From Pseudonocardia sp. (GTDB lineage: Bacteria > Actinomycetota > Actinomycetes > Mycobacteriales > Pseudonocardiaceae), in the NCBI RefSeq assembly GCF_025965585.1, contig NZ_JAOPWR010000439.1:1-35919 (forward strand): a stretch of DNA of 35,919 nucleotides, in the 5' to 3' direction. The notes beneath the pieces are model-generated. The model saw nothing but the letters and a program-made list of their open reading frames with translations, searched no databases and was not told the origin of the DNA. The position numbers and the translations under genes were made by a program. This document shows, one piece after another, positions 16,208-28,672 of this stretch; the first letter of the stretch is position 1; each line of letters opens with the position of its first letter.

Positions 16208-16870
16208 TCACTTGTCGAGGCGGTGGCGGGCGTTCTGCCCCTGCTCCAGGGCGGTGGCCACCTCGGCGAGGTCGGCGAGGAGGTCCTGCAGGCGCTCGGG
16301 CGAGGAGTCGAGCGGGGCCGTGGCGAGCACCCAGGACTCCTCCGCCCACAGCAGCTCGACGTCGTCGCCCACCGCGTCGCTGGCGTCGGCCAGGCGCGAC
16401 GTGAGCAGCGGGCGCACGGCCTCGGCGTCGGAGACGAAGGCGTAGCGCTCACCGACCGGCTCCAGCAGGTCGAGGCCGGCGTCGTCGGGGAGCGGGGCCG
16501 AGGGCAGCCGCAGCTCGACGGCCGCAGGCAGCTGGCTCTGCACCTGCACGGCGACGAGCACCGAGTTCAGCCGGCCGGCCTGCTCGTGGTCGAAGACGTA
16601 GGCCTGCCGCGGGCCGTCCGGGGTGGGGACGTCGCCGCTGATCAGGTTGCGTGCGACGCCGGGACCGCCCTGGTGGATGGTGCCGTAGCGCCAGCGGCTC
16701 GGGAGCACGGGATCGGTGTCGAGGTACTCCCAGCCGCGCATGGCGGCCCAGCGCCGCCGGTCCTTGGCGCCACCGCCCCCACCGCGCGAGCGATCGAAGA
16801 ACAGCAGCGCGGCACCCAGCAGGAGCGCGATGACCGCGATGACGAACCAGGTCGTCGACGAGAGGCCCAC
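16208..16870 (-). CDS. Membrane-anchored conserved hypothetical protein
   Basis: A 220-aa protein with one N-terminal membrane segment (about residues 7-26, TWFVIAVIALLLGAALLFFD), followed by a basic glycine-rich linker and a soluble domain. That domain opens WAAMRGWEYLDTDPVLPSRW and later contains AYVFDHEQAGRL and GERYAFVSDAEAVRPLLTSR. No enzyme motif is seen. A protein at the same place between clpB and pyrE occurs in mycobacteria (Rv0383c, from memory), so it is probably a conserved member of this operon. The start is GTG at 16870. Confidence 0.82.
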   Translation of the reverse strand: MGLSSTTWFVIAVIALLLGAALLFFDRSRGGGGGAKDRRRWAAMRGWEYLDTDPVLPSRWRYGTIHQGGPGVARNLISGDVPTPDGPRQAYVFDHEQAGRLNSVLVAVQVQSQLPAAVELRLPSAPLPDDAGLDLLEPVGERYAFVSDAEAVRPLLTSRLADASDAVGDDVELLWAEESWVLATAPLDSSPERLQDLLADLAEVATALEQGQNARHRLDK

Positions 16871-16948
16871 GGGCGGGAGCGTAGACCCGGCAGGCCCCGA
16901 ACAGCGGGAACGCCACGATCACCCGAACGATCACACGCAAAACCCCCC

Positions 16949-17102
16949 GCGAGTGGACACGTCCGGGCGCGAGTCGACGCGATCCGGCGGCCGAGTCGGC
17001 ACGGACCGGTGAGCAGAGCCCACCGTTCCGTGCCGACTCGCGCACCGTTCCGTGTCGACTCGGGCGCCGTTGTGCCGGCTCGCGGGCCGTTGCGTGTCGA
17101 CC
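16949..17102. repeat. Array of about 20-bp repeats in two opposite blocks
   Basis: Three copies of a degenerate unit read forward (from about 16949, 16969 and 16991; core GAGTCGRCACG). Four copies read in the reverse orientation (from about 17023, 17044, 17065 and 17085; core CCGTTCCGTGTCGACTCG). Spacing is 20-22 bases. The array fills most of the 245-base spacer downstream of clpB. The units differ from one another by a few bases and there are no spacers, so it is not a CRISPR. Confidence 0.75.
16992..17040. terminator. Long hairpin at the centre of the repeat array
   Basis: Arms 16992-17011 and 17021-17040 are complementary at 19 of 20 positions around a 9-base loop. It lies 76 bases beyond the clpB stop, so it could terminate clpB transcription and protect the 3' end of the message. 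Confidence 0.6.
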
Positions 17103-17115
17103 CGCGGGGTGGGCG

Positions 17116-19722
<2,607 letters not shown>

Positions 19723-19789
19723 CCCTGCACGTCCTCCTGCGTTGTTCCGGGGCTCCATGTTGCCCTCTGCCCTGCCCAACGTGAGGAAA

Positions 19790-19810
19790 GTTGAGTCTGT
19801 TCCGCTCAAG
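19790..19810. promoter_or_regulatory. HspR operator (HAIR) between clpB and the AAA-TPR pair
   Basis: Read on the minus strand it is CTTGAGC-N7-ACTCAAC, against the known HAIR consensus CTTGAGT-N7-ACTCAAG. It is 67 bases upstream of the clpB ATG and only 37 bases upstream of the divergent AAA ATPase ATG at 19848, so one site can control both directions. HspR itself is encoded at 24260-24706. Confidence 0.88.
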
Positions 19811-19847
19811 CTGCCCGGATCTGCGCCGAGCGGGATACTCGGAACCG

Positions 19848-21074
19848 ATGCCTGACGACGCGCTGCTCACCAGCCTCCTCGCGGCCGTCGACGCCGCACC
19901 CGACGACGTCCCGCTCCGCCTCCACGTCGCGGGCCTGCTCGCCGACCGGGGTCGGATACCGGAGGCGCTGCTGCACTGCACGCAGGCGCTCTCCCATGAT
20001 GCCGCGAACCCAGAGGCGGTAGCCCTGCTGCAACGCCTGACGGCGGCGCTGGCGGCACCCGCCACCCCCGATCCGGCCGCGGAGCACGCCCGGGAGCCCG
20101 CGGCGTTCGACTGGTCGAGCGCGGAGGAGCAGGTCTCCGACATCGCCGCGCCCCAGCTCGCCCACGCCGCGGACACCGACCCGGCACCGACGGTCGAGGA
20201 CATCGAGAAGCCGACGGTGAAGCTCGCCGACGTCGGCGGCATGGACGACGTCAAGCAGCGCCTCGAGCTGGCGTTCCTCGGACCGATGCGCAACCCGCAG
20301 CTCGCGCGAGCATTCGGCAAGAACCTCTCCGGCGGGCTGCTGCTCTACGGGCCGCCCGGCTGCGGCAAGACGTTCCTCGCCCGCGCCGTGGCCGGAGAGC
20401 TCGGCGCGCGCTTCTACGACGTGGGCATCTCCGACATCCTCGACATGTACGTCGGTGCCAGCGAGCGCAACCTCTCCCAGATCTTCGACGCCGCTCGCCG
20501 CAACGCCCCGTGCGTGCTGTTCCTCGACGAGATCGACGCGCTGGGCCAGAAGCGCTCGCACCTGTCGCACTCCTCCAGCATGCGCAACACCGTCAACCAG
20601 CTGCTCTCGGAGATGGACTCCCTGAGCGGTGACAACGACGGCGTGTTCGTCCTCGGCGCCACCAACCACCCGTGGGACGTCGACAGCGCGCTGCGCCGTC
20701 CCGGCCGCTTCGACCGGATGCTGCTCGTCCTGCCGCCCGACGCCCCCGCGCGCGGCGCGATCCTGCGCTACCACCTGCGCGACCGGCCGGTGGCCACGCT
20801 CGACGTCGACCGCATCGTCAAGGCCACCGAGCACTTCTCGGGCGCCGATCTCGCCCACGTATGCGACACCGCCGCCGAGCGGGCGCTGGCCGCGTCGATG
20901 AAAGCCGGACAGCTCCGCCCGCTGACCACGGGCGACCTGGAGGCGGCGGTGCGCGAGATCCGGCCCAGCACCGGGCCGTGGTTCACCACCGCGCGCAACG
21001 TCACCGCGTTCGGCAACGCCGACGGCAGCTACGACGACCTGGCCGCCTACCTGCGCAAGCACCGCAAGTTGTGA
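19848..21074 (+). CDS. AAA+ ATPase with N-terminal TPR-like region
   Basis: A 408-aa cytosolic protein. Residues 1-75 look like a TPR pair ([20 protein letters not shown], then [13 protein letters not shown]). A linker leads to a single AAA+ domain of the Cdc48/spastin/FtsH type that opens [15 protein letters not shown]. Walker A is GPPGCGKT (168-175), Walker B VLFLDEID (about 223-230), followed by [22 protein letters not shown] with the arginine fingers. No protease or zinc motif is present, so it is probably an unfoldase or remodeller. GATACT (19834-19839) ends 8 bases before the ATG, so the message may be leaderless. Its stop overlaps the start of the TPR membrane protein (GTGA). The shared HAIR box suggests heat-shock control. 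Confidence 0.88.
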   Translation: MPDDALLTSLLAAVDAAPDDVPLRLHVAGLLADRGRIPEALLHCTQALSHDAANPEAVALLQRLTAALAAPATPDPAAEHAREPAAFDWSSAEEQVSDIAAPQLAHAADTDPAPTVEDIEKPTVKLADVGGMDDVKQRLELAFLGPMRNPQLARAFGKNLSGGLLLYGPPGCGKTFLARAVAGELGARFYDVGISDILDMYVGASERNLSQIFDAARRNAPCVLFLDEIDALGQKRSHLSHSSSMRNTVNQLLSEMDSLSGDNDGVFVLGATNHPWDVDSALRRPGRFDRMLLVLPPDAPARGAILRYHLRDRPVATLDVDRIVKATEHFSGADLAHVCDTAAERALAASMKAGQLRPLTTGDLEAAVREIRPSTGPWFTTARNVTAFGNADGSYDDLAAYLRKHRKL

Positions 21075-22105
21075 GCGCCGCGGAGCGGGTGGAGCACCTG
21101 CGCCAGCTCGGACGGCTCGACGACGCCGAGCGCCAGGCCCGCGCGGCGCTGGCCGCGGAGCCGGGCGACGCGCGGCTGCTTGCGGCGCTGGCGGCCGTGC
21201 TGCTGGGCACCGACCGCACCGCCGAGGGCCTGGCGGCTGCTGACGCCGCGGTGGCCGCCGCGCCCCAGGACGAGCGCGCCCACCGGTTGCGCGCACTGCT
21301 GCTCTCCCGACTGGGCCGCCACCAGGAGGCCGTGGAGGCCGGGTACGTGTCGGTGGCGCTCGCACCGGAGGAGCCGTTCGCCGCCACCGGGTACGCCCGC
21401 GTCCTGCAGCGCGCGGGCCGGCTGAACGACGCGGTACGGGTGGCGCACCACGTGGTCACGCTGGCGCCGAACTCGGCCGACGCCCACTTCCTCCTCGCCG
21501 ACGTCACGAGCGACGCCGGGGACCGGCGGACCGCCCGCGAGGCCTACGCCGAGACGCTGCGCCTCGACCCGCAGCACGCCGCCGCCCGGCACGACCTCGC
21601 CGTCCTGGACGCGCGCTCGCACCGCCTGTCCCGCGCCCTCAAGGGTCTGGTCGACGCCGGGACGATGGACCCGTCGATGACGCAGGTGCTGCAGACCGTG
21701 ACGGTGGTGCTCTGGCAGCTGTCGTGGCGGCTGCGGGTGTGGCTCGCGATCGCCACACTCGTCGCGATCGTCGTCTCCGGCACCGAGGCCCCGGACCGGC
21801 CGACCGCCGCGGCCCGCGTCGCCGCCGTCGCGATCCTGCTGGCGAGCGCCGCGCTGACCTGGTGGACCACCCGTGGCCTCCCCGCGCGCACCCGTCCGGT
21901 GGTGCTGGCCGCGCTGCGGACCGACGGTCCGCTGCGGTTCACCTACCTCGCGACGGTGGCGTGCATCGTGGTCTACGCAGTGATCGCCGTGACCGGTCTC
22001 GGGGTGCTCGCGGCGGTGGTGTGGCTCGTGCTGGGCATGCTCGGCTGGCTGACGCTCGGCGTCCGCGTGTTCCGGTCGGCACGGCAGCGCCGGGAAGGCC
22101 GCTGA
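21071..22105 (+). CDS. TPR-repeat membrane protein
   Basis: A 344-aa protein with about five tetratricopeptide repeats in residues 1-190 (for example LGRLDDAERQARAALAAEPG, then RAGRLNDAVRVAHHVVTLAP and REAYAETLRLDPQHAAARHD). Four membrane segments follow at about 221-237, 247-266, 290-310 and 311-333. The TPR face should be cytosolic and bind a protein partner. Its GTG overlaps the stop of the AAA ATPase (GTGA), which itself has TPR-like repeats, so the likely role is to recruit the ATPase to the membrane. No known system name fits. Confidence 0.87.
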   Translation: MSAAERVEHLRQLGRLDDAERQARAALAAEPGDARLLAALAAVLLGTDRTAEGLAAADAAVAAAPQDERAHRLRALLLSRLGRHQEAVEAGYVSVALAPEEPFAATGYARVLQRAGRLNDAVRVAHHVVTLAPNSADAHFLLADVTSDAGDRRTAREAYAETLRLDPQHAAARHDLAVLDARSHRLSRALKGLVDAGTMDPSMTQVLQTVTVVLWQLSWRLRVWLAIATLVAIVVSGTEAPDRPTAAARVAAVAILLASAALTWWTTRGLPARTRPVVLAALRTDGPLRFTYLATVACIVVYAVIAVTGLGVLAAVVWLVLGMLGWLTLGVRVFRSARQRREGR

Positions 22106-22112
22106 CCGCGGC

Positions 22113-22934
22113 TCACGGGGTGCGCGGGCGCAGCGTCCGCGACGCGCCCGCACCGAGGTGCGTGGTGCTCGGGAAGCGCCGCCGGGCCGGGCGGGGCGCC
22201 GTCGGCGGCGTGCCGCGGGCGCCGAAGTAGTCGCCGCCCTTGCGTCCGGGGTCGTCGGTGCCCCACGCGAGCCGCTGTGTCACCCGCTCCATGCGCGGGA
22301 TGTGCTTGCGGCAGTGGACGTACGCCTCCTCCACGTCGATCACGACCCAGCGCTCGGCGCGCCTGCCTGCGCTGGTGTCGACGGGGACGTCGGGATTCGC
22401 GTCCCGGAAGCCGGCGGCCGGCACGATCCGCGCGACCCCGTTGACGTGCAGCCCGATCAGGTCCTCGACGAAGTCGACCATCAGCAGGCCGACGTGGCCG
22501 TTCTCGGAGATGTTGCCCAGGCTCGCGTGCACGCCGTTGCCGCGGTACTCCGGGTAGGCCAGCGTGCGCTCGTCCAGCACCCGGATGAACCCGGCGGGCC
22601 CGGCGCGCAGCGACGCGTCGCACTCGCCGTGGGCGTCGGACGTGGCGACGAACACCATCTCCATCCGGCCCACGAACGCGGCCATCGCAGGGAGTAACCG
22701 GTCACGCACCTGATCGGCGTAGAAACGGTCCGCACGGTCGACGGAACCGAAGGCGCATTGCAGCGCGTGCTCGCCCGCGGAACCCGGACGCCACCCCTCG
22801 TCGCAGCTCACGATGCCCGTGGCGGGGTCGCTCCGGGGGTCCTGCCCGGCGTCCGGGTCGGCCGTGACGGAGACGGTCCGCCGAAAGGCGGCCAGGGCCC
22901 GGACGTGGGGAGAACGACGACGATCCACTGCCAT
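22113..22934 (-). CDS. Pyridoxamine 5'-phosphate oxidase-like (PPOX) flavoprotein
   Basis: A 273-aa protein of the split-barrel FMN/F420-binding superfamily. The core at about residues 80-225 includes RMEMVFVATSDAHGECDASL, then PEYRGNGVHASLGNISENGH and VGLLMVDF, followed by VNGVARIVP and VVIDVEEAYVHCRKHIPRM. This pattern is typical of the PPOX-related FMN-binding proteins. The substrate is unknown; true PdxH activity is unlikely. The first 60 residues and the Pro/Arg-rich last 50 are probably non-conserved. It converges on the TPR gene with a 7-base gap, and is divergent from the globin-reductase gene. Confidence 0.85.
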   Translation of the reverse strand: MAVDRRRSPHVRALAAFRRTVSVTADPDAGQDPRSDPATGIVSCDEGWRPGSAGEHALQCAFGSVDRADRFYADQVRDRLLPAMAAFVGRMEMVFVATSDAHGECDASLRAGPAGFIRVLDERTLAYPEYRGNGVHASLGNISENGHVGLLMVDFVEDLIGLHVNGVARIVPAAGFRDANPDVPVDTSAGRRAERWVVIDVEEAYVHCRKHIPRMERVTQRLAWGTDDPGRKGGDYFGARGTPPTAPRPARRRFPSTTHLGAGASRTLRPRTP

Positions 22935-23066
22935 ACCATGCCATCCGCGTGCCCGGGTGAGGGCCCAGGGCCCGCTCGCGCGCTAAGCTGCCAGGCCAGG
23001 GCACCCCTTCCCCGATGGGGTGAGTTCCGCCCTGCGCCCCCGTCGAGGAGAGAGAGCCGGCCGTCG

Positions 23067-24239
23067 ATGACCGCTGAACAGTTGCTCACCGCCGATCTGC
23101 ATGATGTCGGTGAGTCCCGCGGCCAGGCGTCCGGGACGGTCGAGATCATCCGCTCGAGCTGGGCGCTCGTGGAGCCCCGGACCGAGGAGCTCGGGCGGCA
23201 CTTCTACGCCACGCTGTTCAGCACCGCCCCGGAGACGCGCGACCTCTTCCCCGTGAACATGGAGGTGCAGCGCAGCCGCCTGCTCCGGGCGCTCGTGCAC
23301 GTCGTCCAGATGGTCGACCAGCCCGACGAGCTCGTGCCGTTCCTGGAGCAGCTCGGCCGCGACCATCGCAAGTTCGGGGTGCTCACCCAGCACTACGACG
23401 GCGTCGGGACCGCGCTGATCAGCGCGATCGCGAGCTACTCGGGCGACGCCTGGACCCCCGAGGTCGAGAGTGCCTGGACCCGGGCCTACGGCACGGTCGC
23501 CGGCGCGATGCACACGGCCGCGCAGGCCGAGCGCGGACCGGCCTCGTGGCTCGGCCGCGTAGTGGGGCACGAGCGTCTCGGCTGGGACCTCGCCACCATC
23601 ACCGTGCAGACCAGCGAGCCCATCGCGTACCGCGCGGGGCAGTACGTCAGCGTCGAGACCCCTCAGCGTCCGCGGCTGTGGCGCTACCTCTCGCCGGCCA
23701 ACGCCCCGCGGCCCGACGGCCTGCTGGAGTTCCACGTCCGCGCCGTCAACAGCGGCTGGGTCAGCCGGGCTCTGGTGGCCCACTCGCGGGTGGGCGACAC
23801 CTGGCGGATCGGGCCGCCGATGGGCCGCATGCACGTCGACCCCGCGTCCGACAACGAGGTGCTGATGGTGGCGGGCGGCACCGGGATGGCCCCCATCAAG
23901 GCCCTGCTCGAAGACCTGACCCGGCGCCCGAAGCCGCCGCGCACGCAGGTGTTCATCGGCGGTCGCACGTGGGAGGACCTCTACGACTTCGGAGCCCTGC
24001 GCAAGCTGTCGTACAGCAACAGCTGGCTCGACATCATCCCCGTCGTGGAGAAGGACGAGTCGGCTTCCGGCGCCGAGCACGGCACGCTGGCCGACGTGGT
24101 CACCCGCTACGGCGCCTGGGCCGACCACGACGTGCTGGTCTGCGGCTCGCCGTCGATGATCCGCGCCACGGTGAGCCGGATGCTGGTGGCCGGCACGCCG
24201 CTCGACCGCATCCGCTACGACCCGTTCACGATGGACTGA
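23067..24239 (+). CDS. Globin-ferredoxin reductase fusion (flavohaemoprotein-like)
   Basis: A 390-aa protein. The globin domain (about 25-150) has Y47 in the B-helix segment RHFYATLF and proximal H100 in RDHRKFGVL. The reductase domain (about 158-390) has FAD-binding RYLS (206-209), the NAD(P)-binding GGTGMAP (270-276) and CGSPSMIRATVSRML near the end. It should bind haem, FAD and NAD(P)H, and could act as a nitric oxide dioxygenase or another haem redox enzyme. The FAD motif differs from the RxYS of classical Hmp, and it is close in length and order to M. tuberculosis Rv0385 (390 aa, from memory), whose role is uncertain. The leader has a GAGGAGAGAG ribosome-binding sequence and a 6-bp hairpin (23002-23022). 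Confidence 0.92.
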   Translation: MTAEQLLTADLHDVGESRGQASGTVEIIRSSWALVEPRTEELGRHFYATLFSTAPETRDLFPVNMEVQRSRLLRALVHVVQMVDQPDELVPFLEQLGRDHRKFGVLTQHYDGVGTALISAIASYSGDAWTPEVESAWTRAYGTVAGAMHTAAQAERGPASWLGRVVGHERLGWDLATITVQTSEPIAYRAGQYVSVETPQRPRLWRYLSPANAPRPDGLLEFHVRAVNSGWVSRALVAHSRVGDTWRIGPPMGRMHVDPASDNEVLMVAGGTGMAPIKALLEDLTRRPKPPRTQVFIGGRTWEDLYDFGALRKLSYSNSWLDIIPVVEKDESASGAEHGTLADVVTRYGAWADHDVLVCGSPSMIRATVSRMLVAGTPLDRIRYDPFTMD

Positions 24240-24259
24240 GACGGGCTCGCCCGGGTGGA

Positions 24260-24706
24260 CTACTTCTCGCGGGGCTTCGGCCGCCACACCACCAGCGCCG
24301 AGCGCCGGTCCACCGGCACGAGGTCGCGCCGGTAGGAGGCGTGCACCGACGCCGCCGCCTGCTCGGCGGCGGCGCGGGCGCCCAGCAGCTCCTGCGCCAC
24401 GTCCTCGAGCCGCGACCGCAGCTCGTCGACGAGCTGCTCGAGCTCGATGATCCGCTTGATGCCCGCGAGGTTGACGCCCTCCTCCTGGGAGAGCCGCTGG
24501 ACCTCGCGCAGCAGGGCGATGTCGCGCGCCGAGTACCGGCGCCCGCCGCCTGCCGACCGGCCGGGGCTCACGAGCCCCAGCCGGTCGTAGCTGCGCAGCG
24601 TCTGCGCGTGCAGACCGGCCAGCTCCGCCGCCACCGAGATGACGAAGATCGGGCTGTCGGACGTGGCCCCCGGCGGCAGCGACGGTCCGCCGGGCCCCGA
24701 GCTCAT
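24260..24706 (-). CDS. hspR: Heat-shock repressor HspR (MerR family)
   Basis: A 148-aa MerR-type repressor that binds HAIR inverted repeats and needs DnaK as corepressor in Streptomyces. The DNA-binding domain (about residues 20-90) reads VISVAAELAGLHAQTLRSYD, then RLGLVSPGRSAGGGRRYSAR and IALLREVQRLSQEEGVNLAG. It is followed by a short coiled coil. The basic end PVDRRSALVVWRPKPREK matches HspR proteins. It is the last gene of the dnaK operon, reached through a 25-codon ORF with ATGA overlaps. Its presumed operators are two HAIR sites before dnaK and one before clpB. Confidence 0.95.
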   Translation of the reverse strand: MSSGPGGPSLPPGATSDSPIFVISVAAELAGLHAQTLRSYDRLGLVSPGRSAGGGRRYSARDIALLREVQRLSQEEGVNLAGIKRIIELEQLVDELRSRLEDVAQELLGARAAAEQAAASVHASYRRDLVPVDRRSALVVWRPKPREK

Positions 24707-24780
24707 CGCACGCCCCCGCCGCGCTCGGGCGGCGCTTCGCGCGGGCGCTGTGGCGATGATTCGCGCGCGACCTCGCTCAT
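24703..24780 (-). CDS. 25-codon linking ORF between dnaJ and hspR
   Basis: It would encode a 25-aa Arg/Glu/Pro-rich peptide starting MSEVARESSPQRP. Its ATG overlaps the dnaJ stop (ATGA) and its TGA overlaps the hspR ATG (ATGA), so it fills the gap exactly. The sequence around both junctions is alike (GGGGGCGKGCGATGAGC). It may be a translational relay setting HspR output; a peptide function is not implied. Confidence 0.45.
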   Translation of the reverse strand: MSEVARESSPQRPREAPPERGGGVR

Positions 24781-25976
24781 CGCCCGCCCCCGAACAGCTC
24801 GGCCCGGGGGTCGTCGCCCTTCGTGGCCTCGGCGTAGGCCTGCAACGCCTCCGTGGCCGCGTCGTCGAGCTTCGACGGCACCGCCGCCTCGACGGTGACC
24901 AGCAGGTCGCCGGTCTTGGCCTTGCGTGGCACGCCGCGGCCGCGGACCCGGAAGGTACGCCCGCTCGACGTGCCAGCCGGGATCTTCAGGGACACGTTCG
25001 CATCCAGCGTGGGCACCGTGAGCGTGGTGCCCAGCGCCAGCTCGGGGAACGTGACCGGGACCGTCAGCGTCAGGTCGTCGGCATTGCGCTCCGAGCGACC
25101 GAAGAGCTTGTGCGGGTTGACGTGGACCCTGACGTACAGGTCTCCCGCGGGCGCCCCGCCACGTCCCGGCTCGCCCTGGCCCTTGAGGCGGATCTTGTTG
25201 CCGTCCGCCACCCCGGCGGGGATGCGGACGGTGAGCGAGCGGATCCGGGTGCTGACGCCGTCGCCGCCGCACTCCGGGCACGGGTCGTCGATGATCCGGC
25301 CGGTGCCGCGGCAGTCGCGGCACGGCTCGGAGAACGCGAACGCGCCCTGGCTGCTGCTGACCAGCCCGACCCCCTGGCACGTGGGGCACTGCCGGGGCGG
25401 GCTGCCCGGCTTGGCCCCGGTGCCGCCGCAACGCTCGCACCGGCCCGGCGAGCTGAGCCGGATCGGCACCTCGGCGCCGCGCACGGCGTCGACGAAGTCG
25501 ATGCGCAGCTCCGTCTCGACGTCAGCACCGCGCTGGTTGCGCGGGGCCGACGGGCCGGCGCCACCACGGCCGGCGCCACCGAAAAGGCCGCCGAACAGGT
25601 CGTTCAACCCGCCCGCGCCCCCGCCACCGGCCCCGGAGCGGGCGAACAGGTCGTTCAGGTCGAACCCCTGCCCGCTCGCGCCGGTGCCGAAGCCACCGCC
25701 GGCCGGGAACCCACCGCCGCCGAAACCACCGGCGCCGCCGGCGAAGAGAGCCCGGGTCTCGTCGTACTCCTTGCGCTTCTTGTCGTCCGACAGCACGCCG
25801 TAGGCCTCGGACACCGACTTGAAGCGGGCCTCGGCCTTGGGGTCGCCCGGGTTCGCGTCCGGGTGCAGCTCGCGGGCGAGCTTCCGGTACGCCTTCTTGA
25901 TCTCCTCACCCGTGGCGCCGGAGGCGACGCCCAGCTCGCGGTAGAAGTCCTTCTCGATCCAGTCGCGCTGGGTCAT
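24777..25976 (-). CDS. dnaJ: Chaperone DnaJ (type I Hsp40)
   Basis: A 399-aa co-chaperone that stimulates DnaK ATPase and delivers substrates. The J domain is at the N-terminus (DFYRELGVASGATGEEIKKA, then HPD in ARELHPDANPG). A long Gly/Phe-rich linker with GGAGGFGGGGFPAGGGF follows. Four CxxCxGxG zinc motifs begin at about residue 179 (CERCGGTG, CPTCQGVG, CRDCRGTG, CPECGGDG). The C-terminal substrate-binding beta domains complete the protein. The ATG lies 15 bases past the grpE stop, with AAGGGGG as a plausible ribosome-binding site. Confidence 0.97.
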   Translation of the reverse strand: MTQRDWIEKDFYRELGVASGATGEEIKKAYRKLARELHPDANPGDPKAEARFKSVSEAYGVLSDDKKRKEYDETRALFAGGAGGFGGGGFPAGGGFGTGASGQGFDLNDLFARSGAGGGGAGGLNDLFGGLFGGAGRGGAGPSAPRNQRGADVETELRIDFVDAVRGAEVPIRLSSPGRCERCGGTGAKPGSPPRQCPTCQGVGLVSSSQGAFAFSEPCRDCRGTGRIIDDPCPECGGDGVSTRIRSLTVRIPAGVADGNKIRLKGQGEPGRGGAPAGDLYVRVHVNPHKLFGRSERNADDLTLTVPVTFPELALGTTLTVPTLDANVSLKIPAGTSSGRTFRVRGRGVPRKAKTGDLLVTVEAAVPSKLDDAATEALQAYAEATKGDDPRAELFGGGR

Positions 25977-25991
25977 CCCGCCCCCTTCCTG

Positions 25992-26671
25992 TCAGACCGG
26001 CTTCTCGTCCGTGGGTTCGGCCGCCGGCTCGGGGGCCGTGCCGTCGTCCGGGCCGGGACCCTCGCCGCGGTCGACGACCGTGACCATGGCCGGCCGCAGC
26101 ACGCGGTCGGCGATCCGATAGCCCCGCCGCAGCACGGCCGAGAGCACCGCGACAGTGGGCCCGGCGGCGTCGCTGGTGTCGTGCTGCACGGCCTCGTGCA
26201 CGGACGGGTCGAAGGGCTCGCCCTCGGTCCCGAACGACTCCAGGCCCAGCTTCTGCACGACGGCCGTGATCTTGTCGCCGACGGCCTTGAACGGGCCGGT
26301 GAGGTCGCCGTGGGTCTCCGCGCGCTCGAGGTCGTCGAGCACGGTGAGCAGCTCGGACACGAACTGCACCCGGGCACCGACGAGCACCGACTCGCGGTCG
26401 CGGTCGATGCGGCGCCGGTAGTTGGCGTACTCCGCGGTGACGCGCTGCAGGTCGGCGGTGCGTTCGGCCACCTCGGCGGTGAGCTCGTCGACTCGAGGGT
26501 CGACGGCGTTCTCCGACACAGGAACCTCCTCCGCGGGGGCGGCGCCCCCGTCCGGAGACTCTCCGGACGGGGGACGCACCTCACCAGTCACCGGGTCGAT
26601 CCGGCGCCGGTCCCGGACCACGACCCGCTCGCCGTCGCCGTTCTCGGCGTGCTCGTTGCGGTCGTGATCCG

Positions 26672-26675
<4 letters not shown>
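25992..26675 (-). CDS. grpE: Nucleotide exchange factor GrpE
   Basis: A 227-aa partner that releases ADP from DnaK. After an acidic, disordered N-terminus comes the long coiled coil ([20 protein letters not shown] then [13 protein letters not shown]), the core [20 protein letters not shown] and the C-terminal beta domain with HEAVQHD and [20 protein letters not shown]. The last 25 residues are Pro/Glu/Asp-rich. The start is GTG at 26675, overlapping the dnaK stop (GTGA), so the two are translationally coupled. Confidence 0.97.
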
Positions 26676-28531
<1,856 letters not shown>

Positions 28532-28549
28532 GGTTATGCCTCCGAATAG

Positions 28550-28570
28550 CTTGAGTTCAGTTGGCTCAAG
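28550..28570. promoter_or_regulatory. HspR operator (HAIR) 1 before dnaK
   Basis: CTTGAGT-N7-GCTCAAG, one mismatch from the HAIR consensus. It lies 18 bases upstream of the dnaK ATG and nearly abuts the ribosome-binding site. Confidence 0.88.
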
Positions 28571-28590
28571 TCTGCCACGGGCCGATCAAC

Positions 28591-28604
28591 GCCTGCGCGC
28601 AGGC
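28591..28604. promoter_or_regulatory. 14-bp palindrome between the two HAIR boxes
   Basis: GCCTGCGCGCAGGC is a perfect palindrome directly abutting HAIR 2. It may be a second regulator's site or a structural element in the dnaK leader; no assignment is made. Confidence 0.4.
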
Positions 28605-28625
28605 CTTGAGTCGTTCCCGCTCAAC
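28605..28625. promoter_or_regulatory. HspR operator (HAIR) 2 before dnaK
   Basis: CTTGAGT-N7-GCTCAAC, two mismatches from the HAIR consensus. Its centre is 55 bases from that of HAIR 1. Two sites suggest cooperative binding or looping by HspR. Confidence 0.85.
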
Positions 28626-28672
28626 TTGCTATCCGGACCAACGTGGCACCCCGCCGCCGTGTTCCCGCCTGT

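Noticed and set aside
17023..17102. Regular short repeats looking like a CRISPR
   Set aside because: Units of about 20 bases follow one another without spacers, vary in sequence and occur in both orientations; no cas genes are present.
24240..24259. Possible terminator between the globin-reductase and hspR genes
   Set aside because: Only a 4- to 5-bp stem (CGGGC with GCCCG) can be drawn, too weak to list as a feature.
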